A stretch of 45,008 nt of DNA from Penium margaritaceum (taxonomy: Eukaryota; Streptophyta; Zygnematophyceae; Desmidiales; Peniaceae), in contig SZWC01000042.1 in the NCBI GenBank assembly GCA_023375785.1, positions 21,187 to 66,194 of the forward strand. Reading direction: 5' to 3'. The notes beneath the pieces were generated by a model, which was not told the DNA's origin, did no database searches, and saw nothing but the letters and a program-made list of their open reading frames with translations. Made by a program: the position numbers and the translations under genes. Position 1 is the stretch's first letter, and each line of letters starts with the position of its first letter. This document shows positions 23,925 to 38,100 of this stretch, piece by piece.

Positions 23925-23929
23925 TGCAT
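23925..23929. repeat. Target-site duplication of copia A, right copy
   Basis: TGCAT directly after ...TTTTTAACA of the LTR. The class C monomer then resumes as ATGTCACTGACCATGACC. Confidence 0.9.
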
Positions 23930-26750
23930 ATGTCACTGACCATGACCAACGAATTTCACTTCATGTGGTCAGCGTTGACAACTGACAACACGAGTCACAT
24001 ATAGTCAAAGGGGGGTAACAATGGTTTGGGAACACTAGCTATTCACAAGAAAGCACAAATACCTTTAATATGTAGTGACACGGCGTGGTAACCATGTACA
24101 GTGACTACGTGTGGTCAACGTTGACAACCCATAATATGGGTCACGAATTGTCAAAGGCGGAAACAGTGGGTTGGGAATACTAGATACCAACTAGCAAGTA
24201 CAACGACCTTCAGTCAGTAGTAGCACGGTTTGGCTACCATGCACAATGACCGACCAAAGTGGGTATATGTACTGCCTTTGACCAAAGAAATCCGCTGTGT
24301 GTGGTCAACGTTGACAATTCATAATACGAGTCACACATTGTCAGAGGGGGAAACAACGATTTGGGAACACCAAGTATCACCTACCAAGCACACGGAACTC
24401 CAATACGTTTTGGCACTGTATGAATACCATGCACGATGACCAACCAAAGTAGGCATATGTTACTGAACATGACCAAATAGTGTCACTAAGTGTGGAAAAT
24501 TTTGAAAGCTCATAACACGAGCCACAAATGGTCAGAATGGAAACAATGGCTTGTGAATACTAGTTATCGAGTAGCAAGTACAAATACCTTCAATATGTAG
24601 TGGCACGCCGTGGCTACCGTGCACAGTGACCAGCCAAGGTATGCATATGTCACAGGCCATAACCAACAAACTTCACTTCATGTGGTCAGCGTTGACAACT
24701 CACAACACGAGTCACAGATAGTCAAAGGGGGGTAACATTGGTTTGGGGACACTAGCTATTGACTAGAAAGCACAAATACCTTGAGTACATAGTAACACGG
24801 CGTGGTAACCATGTACAGTGACAAACAAAAGTAGGCATATGTCACTAACCATGACCAACCAATTTCACAGTGCGTGGTCAACGTTGAAAACTCATCACAC
24901 GAGTCACAAATGGCCACAGGGGGAAACAATGGGTTAGGACCACTGGTTATCAGCTAGAAAGTACGAAGAACTTCAACAAGTAGTGGCACGGTGTGGCTAG
25001 CGTGCACGGTGACCAACCAAAGGATGAATTCGTCACTGACTATGACAGAAGAAGTCCACTATGTTTGGTCAACATTGACAACTCATAACACGAGTCACAA
25101 ATGGTCAAAGGGAGAGACAATGGTTTGGGAACCCTATGCATGGACTAGAAAGGGCAAATAACTTCAATACATAGTGGCACGGTGTGGCTAATGTGCACAC
25201 CAAACATCCAAACTAGGCATATGTCACTGACCATGACCAGAGAATTTCAATATGGGTGGTCAACATTGACCAACCATAACACGAGTCACAAACGGTCAGG
25301 GGAGGAAACAATGCTATGGTACTATCAGTTCTCAACTAGCAAGTACAATGACCTTCAGTCAGTAGTAGCATGGTGTGGCTACCATGCACAATGACCGACC
25401 TTTTTAGGCATATGTACTGCCTTTGACCAAACAAAGTCGCTGTGTCTAATCAACGTCGACAACTCATAATACGAGTCACTATTGGTCAGAGGGGGAAACA
25501 ATTGTTTGGGAACACCAAGTTTCAAATAGCAAGCACACGGAGCTACAATGTGTTGTGGCACGGTGTGGATACCATGCATGATGACCAACCAAGGCATGCA
25601 TACGTCACTGACCATGACCAAAGAATGTCACCATGTGTGTTAAACTTTGAGAACTCATAACACGAGTCACAAAGAGTCAGGATGGAAGACAATGGTTTGT
25701 GAATACTAGTTATCAACTAGCAAGTACAAATACCTTCAATATGTAGTGGCACAGTGTGGCTACAATGCACAGTGACCGACCAAAGTACGCATATGTCACT
25801 GACCATGAACAAAGAATATCACTTCATGTAGTCAATGCTGACAACTCGCAACACAAGTCACAGATATTCAGAGGGGGTAACATTGGTTTGGGAACACTAG
25901 CTACCAACAAAAAAACAGGTAGACCTTCAATACGTAGTGACACGACGTGGTAACAATGTACAGTGACAAACCAAAGTAGGCATATGTCAGTAACCATGAC
26001 CAAAACAATTTCACAGTGTGTGGTCAACATTGAAAACACATAACACAAGTCACAAATGTTGAGAGGGGGGAACAATGTGTTGGGAGCACTAGTTATCAAC
26101 TAGAAAGTAGAAAGATGTTCAACAAGTAGTGGCACGGTGTGGCTAGCGTGCACAATGACCAACCAAAGGATGCATATGTCGTTGACTATGACCGAAGAAG
26201 TCCAATACATGTGGTCAACATTGACAACACATAACACGAGTCATAAATGGTCTGAGGGTGTGACAATGGTTTGGGAACCCTGTGTATTGACTACAAAAGA
26301 CAAAGAACTTCAATACATAGTGGCACGGTGTGGCTACTATGCACACCAAACAACAAAAGTAGACATATGTCACTGACCATGACCAGAGAATTTCAATATG
26401 GGTGGTCAACGTCGACCAACCATAACACGACTCACAAACGGTCAGGGGAGGAAACAATGGTATGGGAATATCAGTTCTCAACTAGCAAGTATAACGACCT
26501 TCAGTCAGTAGAAGCACGGTGTGGCTACCATGCACAATGACCGGCCAAAGTAGGCATGTGTACTGCCTTTGACCAAATAAATCCGCCGTGTGTGGTCAAC
26601 ATTCACAACTCATAATACGAGTCACAAATGGTTAGAGGGGTGAAACAATGGGTTGGTAACACCAAGTATCAAATAACAAGGACAAGTAGCTTCAATAAGT
26701 TGTGGCACGGTGTGAATACCATGCACGATGACCAACCAAAGTAGGCATAT

Positions 26751-27132
26751 GTCACTGACCATGACCAAATAATGTCACCATGTGTGGTAAATTTTGACAA
26801 CTCATAACATGAGTCACAAATGGTCAGGGTGGAAGATACTGGTTTGTGAATACTAGTTATCGACTAGCAAGTACAAATACCTTCAACATGTAGTGGCACA
26901 GTGTGGCTACAATGCACAGTGACCAACCAAAGTATGCATATGTCACTGACCATGACCAAATAATGTCACCATGTGTGGTAAATTTTGACAACTCATAACA
27001 TGAGTCACAAATGGTCAGGGTGGAAGATACTGGTTTGTGAATACTAGTTATCGACTAGCAAGTACAAATACCTTCAACATGTAGTGGCACAGTGTGGCTA
27101 CAATGCACAGTGACCAACCAAAGTATGCATAT
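26751..27132. repeat. Perfect 191-bp tandem duplication of a B/C junction monomer
   Basis: 26751-26941 and 26942-27132 appear identical base for base, apart from the point of entry. Each starts GTCACTGACCATGACCAAAT and ends in class C sequence CCAACCAAAGTATGCATAT. The unit spans the B-to-C joint and its length is exactly one monomer, so the local D-to-D spacing rises to 1,337 (1,146 + 191). There is no n here, unlike the other exact duplications, so a real recent unequal exchange is the simplest reading. Confidence 0.85.
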
Positions 27133-30100
27133 GTCACTGACCATGAACAAAGAATTTAACTTCATGTGGTCAACATTTACGACTCACAACACGAGTCACA
27201 TATAGGAATGGTGCTAACAATGGTTTGGGAACACTAGCTGTCAACAAGAAAGCACAAAGACCTTCGATACATACTGACACGCCATGGTAACCATGTACAA
27301 TGACAAACCAAACTAGGCATATGTCACAAACCGTGACCAAACGGATTTCACAGTGTGTGGTCAACGTTGAAAGCTCATAACACGAGTCACAAATTGTCCG
27401 TGGGGGAAACCATGGGTTGGAAACACTAGTTATCCACTAGCAAGTAGAAATATTTTCAACAAGTACTGGCACGGTGTGGCTAGCGTGCACAGTGACCAAC
27501 CAAGGGATGCACACGTCATTGACTATGACCGAATAAGTCCACTACATATGGTCAACAATGACAACTCATAACACGAGTCACAAATGGTCAAAGGGAGAGA
27601 CAATGGTTTGGGAACCACATGTATCGACCACAAAGGACAAAGAACATCAATACGTACTTGCACGGTGTGGCTACTATGCACACCAAACAACCAAACTGAG
27701 CATATGTCAACGACCATGATGAAATAATTTCAATATGGGTGGTCAACATTCACCAACCATAACACGAGTCACAAACGGTCTAAGGGGGAAACAATAGTCT
27801 GTGAATATCAGTTCTCAACTGGCAAGTTCAGGGACCTACAATCAGTATAAGCACGGTGTGGCTACCATGCACAAAGACCGACCAAGGTAGGCATATGTAC
27901 TACCTTTGACCAAAGAAATCTGCTGTGTGTGGTCAGTTTTGACAACACATAATATGAGTCACAAATGGTCAGAGGGGGAGACAATGGTTTGGGAACACCA
28001 GGTGTCAACTAGCGAGCACAAGTACCTTCAATAAGTTGTGGCACGGTGTGGATACCATGCACGATGACCAACCAAGGTAGGAATGTGTCACTGACCATGA
28101 CCAAATAATGTCGCTAAGTGTGGTAAACGTTGACAACTCACAACACAAGTCACAAATTATCAGGGTGGAATATAATGGTTTGTGAATACTAGTTATCGAC
28201 TAGCAAGTACAAATACCTCCAGTATGTAGTGGCACATCGTGGCTACCATGTACAGTGACCAACCAAAGTATGCATATGTCACTGACCATGACCAGCGAAT
28301 TTCACTTCATGTGGTAAATCTCGACAACTCACAACACGAGTCACACATATTCAAGGGGGCTAAAAACGGGTTGGAAACAATAGCTATCAATTATAAAGTA
28401 CAAAGACCTTTGATACGTAGTGGCACGGTGTGGTTACCATGTACAGGGACAAACCAAAGTAGGCATATGTCACTAACCATGACCAAACGGAATTCACAGT
28501 GTGTGGTCAATGTTGAAAACGCATAACACGAGTCACAAATGGTCAATGGGGGGGAACCATGGGTTGGGAGCACTAGTTGTCAACTAGCAAGTAGAACAAT
28601 TTTTAACAAGTAGTGGCACGGTGTGGCTAACTTGCACAGTGACCAACCAAAGGATGCATATGTCACTGACTATGACCGATGAAGTCCACTATGTGTGGTC
28701 AACATTAACAACTCATAACACGAGTCACAAATGGTCATAGGGAGAGACAGTGGTTTGGGAATCCTATGTACCGACTAGAAAGAACAAAGAACTTCAATCC
28801 GTAGTGGCACAGTGTGGCTGATATGCACACCAAACAACCAAACTAGGCATATGTCACTGACCATGACCAGAGAAGTTCAATATGGGTGGTCAAGGTTGAC
28901 CAACCATAACACGAGTGACAAACGGCCAGGGGAGGAAACAATGCTATGGGAATATCAGTTCTCAACTAGCAAGTACAACGACCTTCAGTCAGTAGTAGCA
29001 CGGTGTGGCTACCATGCACAATGACCGACCAAAGCAGGCATACGTACTGCATTTGACCAAAGAAATCTGTTGTGTGTGGTCAACGTTGACAGCTCATAAT
29101 ACGAGTCACAAATGGTCAGAAAGGGGAAACAATGGTTTGGGAACACCAAGTATCAAATAGCAAGCACAGGGAGCTTGAATACGTTGTGGCACAATGTGGA
29201 TACCATGCACGATGACCAACCAAAGTAGGCATATGTCACTGACCATGACCAAATAATGTCACTAAGTGTGGTAAACTCTGACAACTCATAACACGAGTCA
29301 CAGATGGTCAGGGTGGAAGATAATGGTTTGTGAAGACTAGTTGTCGACTAGCAAGTACAAGTACCTTCAACATGTAGTGGCACAGCGTGGCTACCATGCA
29401 CATTGGCCAACCAAAGTATGCATATGTCACTCACCATGACCAACGAATCTCACTTCATGTGGTCAGCGTTGACAACTCACACCACGAGTTACTAATAGTC
29501 AGAGGGGGGTAACAATGGTTTGGGAATACTGGCTATTGACTATAAAGCACAAAGACCTTGAACACGTAGTGACACGGCGTGGTAACCATGTACAGTGACA
29601 AACAAAACCAGGCATATGTCACTAACCAATACCAAATAATTTCAATATGGGTGGTCAATGTTGAAAACTTATCACACGAGTCACAGATGGTCTGAGGGGG
29701 AAACAATGGGTTATGAACACTATTTATCAACTAGCAAGTGCGAAGAGATTCAACAATGAGTGGCAAGGTCTGGCTAGCGTGCACAGTGACCAACCAAAGG
29801 ATGAATCTGTCACTGACTATGACCGAAGAAGTCCACTATGTGTGGTCAACATTGACAACTCATAACACGAGTCACGAATGGTCAGAGGGAGAGACAATGG
29901 TTTGGGAACTCTATGCATGGACTAGACAGAACAAATAACTTCAACACGTAGTGGCACGGTGGGGCTAATATGCACACCAAACATCCAAACGAGGCATATA
30001 TCACTGACCATGACCATTGAATTTCAATATGGGTGGTCAACGTTGACCAACCATAACACGAGTCACAAACGGTCAGGGGAGGAAACAATGGTTTGGGAAT

Positions 30101-33100
30101 ATCAATTATCAACTAGCAAGTACAGCGACCTTCAGTCAGTAGTAGTTCGGTGTGGCTACCATGCACAATGATCGAACAAAGTAGGCACATGTACTGCCTT
30201 TGACGAAATAAATCCGCTGTGTCTGGTCAACGTCGACAACTCATAAAACGAGTCACAAATGGTCAGAGGTGGAAACAATGGTTCGGGAACACCAAGTATC
30301 AGATAGCAAGCACAAGGAGCTACAATACGTTGTGGCACGGTGTGCAAACCATGCACGATGACCAACCAAGGTATGCATATGTCACTGACCATGACCAAAG
30401 AATGTCACCATGTATGGTAAACTTTGACAACTCTTAACAAGAGTCACAAATGGTCAGGGTGGAAGAGAATGGGTTGTGAATACTACTTATCAACTAGCAA
30501 GTACAAATACCTTCAATATGTAGTGGCACACTGTGGCTACAGTGCACAGTGACCAACGAAAGTACGCATATGTCACTGACCATGCACAAAGAATTTCACT
30601 TCATGTGGTCAATGTTGACAAATCACAACACGAGTCACAGATATTCAGAGGGGGAAACAATGGTTTGGGAACACTAGCTATCAACAAGAAAGCACAGAGA
30701 CCTTCAATACGTAGTGACACAGCGTGGTAACCATGTACAGTGACAAACAAAAGTAGGCATGTGTCACAAACCATGACCAAACGATTTCACACAGTGTGGT
30801 CATGGTTGAAAGCTCAAAACATGAGTCACAAATGGTCAGTGGGGGAAACCATGGGTTGGGAACACTACTTATCAACTAGCGGGTAGAAATATTTTCAACA
30901 AGTAGTGGCACGGTGTAGCTAGCGTGCACATTGACCAACCAGAGGATGCTCACATCACTGACTATGACCGAAGAAGTCCACTTTGTATGGTTAACATTGA
31001 CAACCCATAACACGAGTCACAAGTGGTCAGAGAGAGAGACAATGGGTTGGGAACCCTATGTATCGACTAGAAAGGACAAATAACTTCAATACGTAGTTGC
31101 ACGGTGTGGCTACTATGCACACCAAACAACCAAACTAGGCATATGTCACCGACCATGATGAAAGAATTTCAACATGGGTGGTCAACATCCACCAACCATA
31201 ACACGAGTCACAAATGGTCAGAGGGGGAAACAATGGTCTGGGAATATCAGTTCTCAAATAGCAAGTACAGGGACCTTCAATCAGTATAAGCACGGTGTGG
31301 CTACCATGCACAATGACCAACCAAAGTAGGCATATGTACTACCTTTGAACAAAGAAATCCGCTATGTGTGGTCAGCGTTGACAACTCATAATAGGAGTCA
31401 CAAATGGTCAGAGGGGGAGACAATCGTTTGGGAACACCAGGTATCAAATAGCAAGCACAAGGACCCTCAATAAGTTGTGGCACTATGTGGATACCATGCA
31501 CGATGACCAACCAAACTAGGCATATGTCATTGACCATGACCAAAGAATGTCACTATGTGTGGTAAACTCTGACAACTCATAACACGAGTCACTAACGGTC
31601 AGGGTGGAAGATCATGGTTTTTGAATAATAGTGATCGACTAGCAAGTACAAATACCTTCAATATGTAGTGGCACAGCATGGCTATCATGTACATTGACCA
31701 ACCAAAGTATGCACGTGTCACTGACCACGACCAACGAAGTTCACTTCACGTGGTCAGGGTTGAAAACTCACAACACGTGTCACATATAGTCAAAGGGGGG
31801 TAACATTGGTTTGGGAACACTAGCTATTGACTACACGGCACAAATACCTTCAATACGTAGTCACACGACGTTGTAACCATGTACAGTGACAAACCAAAGT
31901 AGGCATATGTCACTAACCATGACCAAACGAATTTCACAGTGTGTGGTCAACGTTGCCAACTCATCACACGAGTCACAAATGGTTAGAGTGGTAAACAATG
32001 GGTTAGGAACACTAGTTATCAACTAGCAAGTACGAAGAACTTCAACAAGTAGTGGCACGGTGTGGCTATCATGCACTATGACCAACCAAAGGATTAATAC
32101 GTCACTGACTATGACCGAAGAAGTCCACTATGTGTGGTCAACATTGACAACACGAGTCACAAATGGTCAGAGGGAGAGACAATGGTTTGAAAAGCCTATG
32201 AATGGACCAGAAAGGACAAATAACTTCAATACGCAGTGGCATGGTGTGGCTAATATGCACACCAAACATCCAAACTAGGCATATGTCACTGACCATGACC
32301 AGAGAATTTCCATATGGGTGGTCAGCTTTGACCAACCATGACACGAGTCACAAACGTTCAGGGAAGGAAACAATGGTTTTGGAATATCAGTTCTCAACTA
32401 GCAAGTACAACGACCTTCAGACAGTAGTAGCATAGTGTGGCTACCATGCGCAATGACCGACCAAAGTAGGCATACATACTGTCTTTAACGAAAGAAATCC
32501 GTTGTGTCCGGTCAACGTTGACAACTCACAATACGAGTCACAAATGGTCAGAGGGGGGAAAGAATGGTTTAGGAACATCAAGTATCAAATAACATGCAAA
32601 CGGAGCTACAATACGTTGTGGCACGGTGTGGCACGGTGTGGATACCATGCACGATGACCAACCAAGGCATGCATATGTCGCTGACCATGACCAAAGAATG
32701 TCACCATGTGTGGTAAACTCTGACAACTCATAACACGAGTCACAAATGGTCGGGGTGGAAGATAATGGTTTGTGAATACTAGTTATCGACTAGCAAGTAC
32801 AAATACCTTCAATATGTAGTGGCAAAGTGTGGCTACAATGCACAGTGACCAACCAAATAACGCATATGTCACTGAACAACGAATTTCACTTCATGTGGTC
32901 AATGTCGAGAACTCACACCACGAGTCACAGATATTCAGGGGGGTTAACAATGGTTTGGGAACAATAGCTATCAACAAGAAAGCACAGAGACCTCCAATAC
33001 TTAGTGACACGGCGTGGTAACCATGTACAGTGACAAACAAAAGTGGGTACATGTCACTAACCATGACCAAACGGATTTCTCAGTGTGTGGTCAATGAATA

Positions 33101-34625
33101 AACATCATGACACGATTCACAAATGGTCGGTGGGGGAAACCATGGGTTGGGAACACTAGTTATCAACTAGCGAGTAGAGAGATTTTCAACAAGTAGTGGC
33201 ACGGTGTCGCTAGCGTGCACAGTGACCAATCAAAGGATGCACACGTCACTGACTATGACCGAAGAAGTCCACTATGTATGGTCAACATTGATAACTCATA
33301 ACACGAGTCACAAATGGTCAGAGGGAGAGACACCCTATGTATTGACTAGAAAGGACAAAGAACTTCAATATGTAGTGGCAAGGTGTGGCTACTATGCACA
33401 CCAAACAACCAAACTAGGCGTATGTCACCGACCATGATGAAATAATTTAAATATGGGTGGTCAACGTTCACCAAACATAACACAAGTCACAAACGGTTAG
33501 AGGGGGAAACAATGGTTTGTGAATATCAGTTCTCAACTGGCAAGTACAGCGACCTTCAATCAGTATAAGCACGTTGTGGCTACCATGCACAATGTCCGAC
33601 CAAAGTAGGCATATGTACTACCTTTGACCAAAGAAATCCGTTGTGTGGTCAGCGTTGACAACTGATAATAGGAGTAAAAAATGGTTAGACGGGGAGACAA
33701 TGGTTTGGGAACACCAGGTATCAACTAGCAAGCACAAGGACCTTCAATAAATTGTGGCATGGTGTGGATACCATGCACGATGACCAACCAAAGTAGGCAT
33801 ATGTCACTGACCATGACCAAATAATGTCACTAGGTGTGGTAAACTCTGACAACTCATAACACGGGTCACAAATGGTCAGGGTGGAAGATAATGGTTTGTG
33901 AAGACTAGTTGTCGACTAGCAAGTACGAATACCTTCAACAAGTAGTGGCACAGCGTGGCTACCATGCACAGTGACCAAGCAAAGTATGCATATGTCACTG
34001 ACCATGACAAACGAATTTCACTTCATGTGGTCAGTGTTGACAGCTCACAATACGAGTTACTGATATTCAGAGGGGGGTTACAATGGTTTGGCAACACTAG
34101 CTATCAACTAGAAAGCACAATGACCTTCAATACGTAGTGACACGGCGTGGTAACCACGTGCAGTGACAAACCAAACGAGGCAGATGTCACTAACCATGAC
34201 CAAAGAATTTCAATATGGGTGGTCAACATTCACAACCCATAACATGAGTCACAAATGGTCAGAGGGGGAGAACATGGTTATAAAACACCATGTATCTTCT
34301 AGCAAGCACGGTGTGGGTGCCGTGCACAATGACCTATCCAAGTACGCATACATAACTGCTCGTGACCAAATACGCTTAGTGTGCGTGGTCAACGTTCACA
34401 AATCACAATTCAAGTCACAAATGGGCAGAGGGAGAAACAATGGTTTGGGAATACTCGGAATCGACTAGCAAGTACAAATACATTCGATAAGTGGTGGCAC
34501 GATGTGGCTACCATGCACAATGACCAGCCAAAGTATGCTTGTGTCACTGGATATTATAGAAAGAGTTTCACTGTGTGTAGTCAACTTTCCTTCTCACGGC
34601 TGGTCAATTGGAGCAATGGTTGAGA

Positions 34626-35105
34626 GGTTATTCAAGCTCGAGGTTGCAAAAATTGAAATTCTGTCTGCGTCAAATTTTTTCTGATTAAACTAACTTTGTT
34701 ATCGTTCATACTTTTGAAAACTACCCTCTAATCTTACAAACCCTTGTTTTATGGCCTTCACCCATAGGAACCCTTATAATGTCACTTGGACATCATATGA
34801 ACACCATGTGAGTTGGCTTAGTGCTTATAGAGTTAGACTATGGAGTGGTAGGTCTTGGTTTTGAATCCTTGTTCGTGCAATATAGAATAGGCTCCTGACA
34901 TGGGGGGGGGGGAGGGGAGGCGGCCGTGTTGTGATACCTCAACTCTACCTTCGAGCCTAGGCCATGGGAGGGTAGGGAGGGTGTCATAATGCGGTCGCAA
35001 ATCTGTCCCCCGGGTCGTCCACGGAACATCCCTCTAGGGGGGTGGGAGGGAGTATTCTAGTGAAGGCACCTACGCGTAAAACATCAACAAAAACCGACCT
35101 GGTGT
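34626..35105. other. Non-satellite interruption of the array (~480 bp)
   Basis: This stretch shows none of the satellite words. The left part (34626-34800) is AT-rich. The middle has a tRNA-like head (34814-34868). The right part is G/C-rich with an 11-G run at 34902-34912, GGGGAGGCGGCC after it, and TAGGGGGGTGGGAGGG near 35034. Satellite resumes around 35106 in mid-monomer. I found no convincing ORF and no clear target-site duplication. It could be a SINE or another short insertion, or old flanking DNA between two satellite arrays. Confidence 0.7.
34814..34868 (+). promoter_or_regulatory. tRNA-like pol III A box and B box (SINE-head candidate)
   Basis: TGGCTTAGTGC (34814-34824) matches the A-box consensus TRGCNNAGYGG except for its last base. 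GGTTTTGAATCC (34857-34868) resembles the B box GGTTCRANTCC with one extra T. The A-to-B span of 55 bp equals that in the copia B LTR, and both have GGTAGG just before the B box. No cloverleaf is evident, so this is not a tRNA gene. A tRNA-derived SINE head is the best guess; the body and tail are not identified. Confidence 0.4.
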
Positions 35106-38100
35106 CAAATGGAGAAACATTTTGCTATTTATTGAGTAGCAAGTACAATGACTTTTAACAAGTAGTGGAACGGTGTGGCTACCATGCACAATGACCAACC
35201 AGATGAGGCATGTGCCACGTACCATGACCAAATAATTTTACTATGTGTGGTCAACGTTGACAACCCATAATATGAGTCACGAATTGTCATAGTGGGGAAA
35301 AAATGGTTTGGGAATACTAGATACCAATTAACAAGTACAACGACATTTAGTCAGTAGTAGCACGATGTGGCTACCATGCACAATGACCGACCAAAGTGGG
35401 CATATGTACTGCCTTTTACCAAAGAAATACACCGTGTGTGGTCAACGTTGACAACTCATAATATGAGTCACAAATGGTCAGAGGGGGAAACAATGGTTTG
35501 GCAACGCCAAGTATCAAATAGCAAGCAAATGGAGCTTCCATACGTTGTGGCACGGTGTGGATACCATGCACGATGACAAACCAAAGTAGGCATATGTCAA
35601 TGACCATGACCAAATAATGTCACCAAGTGTGGTAAACTTTGACAACTCATCACGCGAGTCACAAATGGTTAGGGTGGAAGAGAATGGTTTGTCAACGCTA
35701 GTTATCGACTAGCAAGTACAAGGGACTTAAATATGTAATGGAAAAGTGTGGCTACAATGCACAGTGACCAACCAAAGTATGCATATGTCACTGATCATGA
35801 ACAGAAATTTTCACTTCACGTGATCAACATTTACAACTCACAACACGAGTCACATATAGTCAGAGGGGTCTAAAATGGTTTGGGAACACTAGGTGTCAAC
35901 AAGAAAGCACAAAGACATTCGATACGTAATGACACGGTGTGGTAACCATGTACGGTGACAAACCAAAGTAGGCCTATGTCTGAAAGCATGACCAAACAGA
36001 TTTCACAGTGTGTGGTCAACGTTGAAAACTCATAATACGAGTCACAAATGGTCAGTGGAGGAAACCATGGGTTGATAACGCTAGTTGATAACTAGCAAGT
36101 AGAGCGATTTTCAACAAGTAGTGGCACGGTGTGGCTAGCGTGCAGAGTGACCACCCAAAGGATGCACACGTCACTGACTATGACCGAATAAGTCCACTAT
36201 GTATGGTCAACATTGACAACTCATAACACGAGTCACAAATGGTCAGAGGGAGAGAAAATGGTTTGGGAACCCTATATATCGACTAGAAAGGACAAAGAAC
36301 TTCAAAACGTAGTGGTAGGGTGTGGCTACTATGCACACCAAACAACCAAACTAGGCATATGTCACTGACCATGATCAGAGAATTTCAATATGGGTGGTCA
36401 ACGTTAACCAACCATAACACGAGTCACAAACAGCCTGGGGAGGAAACAGTGGTTTGGGAATATCAGTTTTCAACTAGCAAGTACAACGACCGTCAGTCAG
36501 TAGTAGCACAATATGGCTACCATGCACAATGACCGACCAAAGTAGGCATATGTACTAGCTATTGACTATAAAGAATAAATACCTTCAAGACGTAGTGACA
36601 CGGCGTGGTAACCATGTACAGTGACAATCCAAAGCAGGCATATGTCACTAGCCATGACCAAAGGAACTTCACAATGTGTGGTCAACGTTGAAAACTCATC
36701 ACACGAGTCACAAATGGTCAGAGGGGGAAAAATGGGTTAGGAACACTAGTTATCAACTAGCAAGTACGAAGAACTTCAACAAGTAGTGGCACGGTGTGGC
36801 TAGCGTGCACAGTGACCAGCTAAAGGATGACTACGTCACTAATTATGACCGAAGAAGTCCACTATGTGTGGTCAACGTTGACAACTCATAACACGAGTCA
36901 CGAATGGTCAGAGGGAGAGACAATGGTTTGGGAACCCTATGCATGGACTATAAAGGAAGAATAACAACAATACGTAGTGGCATGGTGTGGCTAATATGTA
37001 CACCAAACATCCAAACTAGGCATATGTCACTGACCATGAGCAGAGATTTTCAATATGGGTGGCCAACGTTGACCAACCATAACACGAGTCACAAACGGTC
37101 AGGGAAGGAAACAATGCTATGGAAATATCAGTTATGAACTCGCAAGTACAACAACCTTCAGTCAGTAAAAGCACGGTGTGGCTACCATGCACAATGACCG
37201 ACCAATGTAGGCATATGTACTGCCTTTGATGAAAGAAATCCGCTGGGTCTGGTCAACGTCGACAACTCATAATACGAGTCACAAATGGTCAGGGGGGGGA
37301 AGAATGAGTTGGGAACACCAAGTATCAAATAGCAAGAACAATGAGCTACAAAACGTTGTGGCACGGTGTGGATACCATGCACGATGACCAACCAAGGTAT
37401 GCATATGTCACTGACCATGGCCATAGAATGTCACCATGTGTGGTAAACTTTGACAACTCATAACACGAGTCTCAACTGGGCAGGATGGAAGATAATGGGC
37501 TGTGAATACTAGTTATCGACTATCAAGTTCAAATACCTTCAATGTGTAGTGGCACAGTTTGGCTACAATGCACAGTGACCAACCAAAGTATGCATAGGTC
37601 ACTGACCATGAACAAAGAAGGTCACTTCATGTGGTCAATGTTGACAACTCACAACATGAGACACGTATATTCAGAGGGGATAACAATGGTTTGGGAACAC
37701 TAGCTTTCAACAAGAAAGCACAGAGATCTTCAATATGTAGTGACACAATGTGGTAACCATGTACAGTGACAAACCAAAGTAGGCATGTATCACTTACCAT
37801 GACCAAAATAATTTCACAGTGTGTGGTCAACGTTGAAAACACGTAACAGGAGTCACAAATGGTCATAAGCGGAAACAATAGGCTGCGAACACTAGTTATC
37901 AAATAGAAATTAGAAACATTTTCAACAAGTAGTGACACGGTGTGGCTAGTGTGCACAGTGACCAACCAATGGATGCATATGTCACTGAGTATGACCAGAG
38001 AAGTCCACTATGTGTGGTCAACTTTGACAACTCATGACACGAGTAAAAAATGGTCAGAGGGATAGACAATGATTTGAAAACCCTATGTATCGACTAGAAA

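Larger units (their letters stand above)
23925..34625. repeat. HOR satellite block 2
   Basis: It continues the array of block 1. D anchors are at 24089, 24806, 25951, 27288, 28434, 29583, 30728, 31874, 33018 and 34151. Spacings are 1,144-1,149 except 717 (about 428 bp lost near 24105), 1,337 (one monomer gained at 26751-27132) and 1,133. From about 34150 monomers become more diverged and hybrid (D joined to F at 34163-34260; the next units have odd words such as TATCTTCTAGCAAGCACGG). Recognisable satellite fades out at about 34588-34625. No gene was seen. Confidence 0.94.

Noticed and set aside
34838..35029. A 63-codon minus-strand frame over the G-rich island
   Set aside because: Low-complexity proline-rich reading of a G/C run with no homologous motif.
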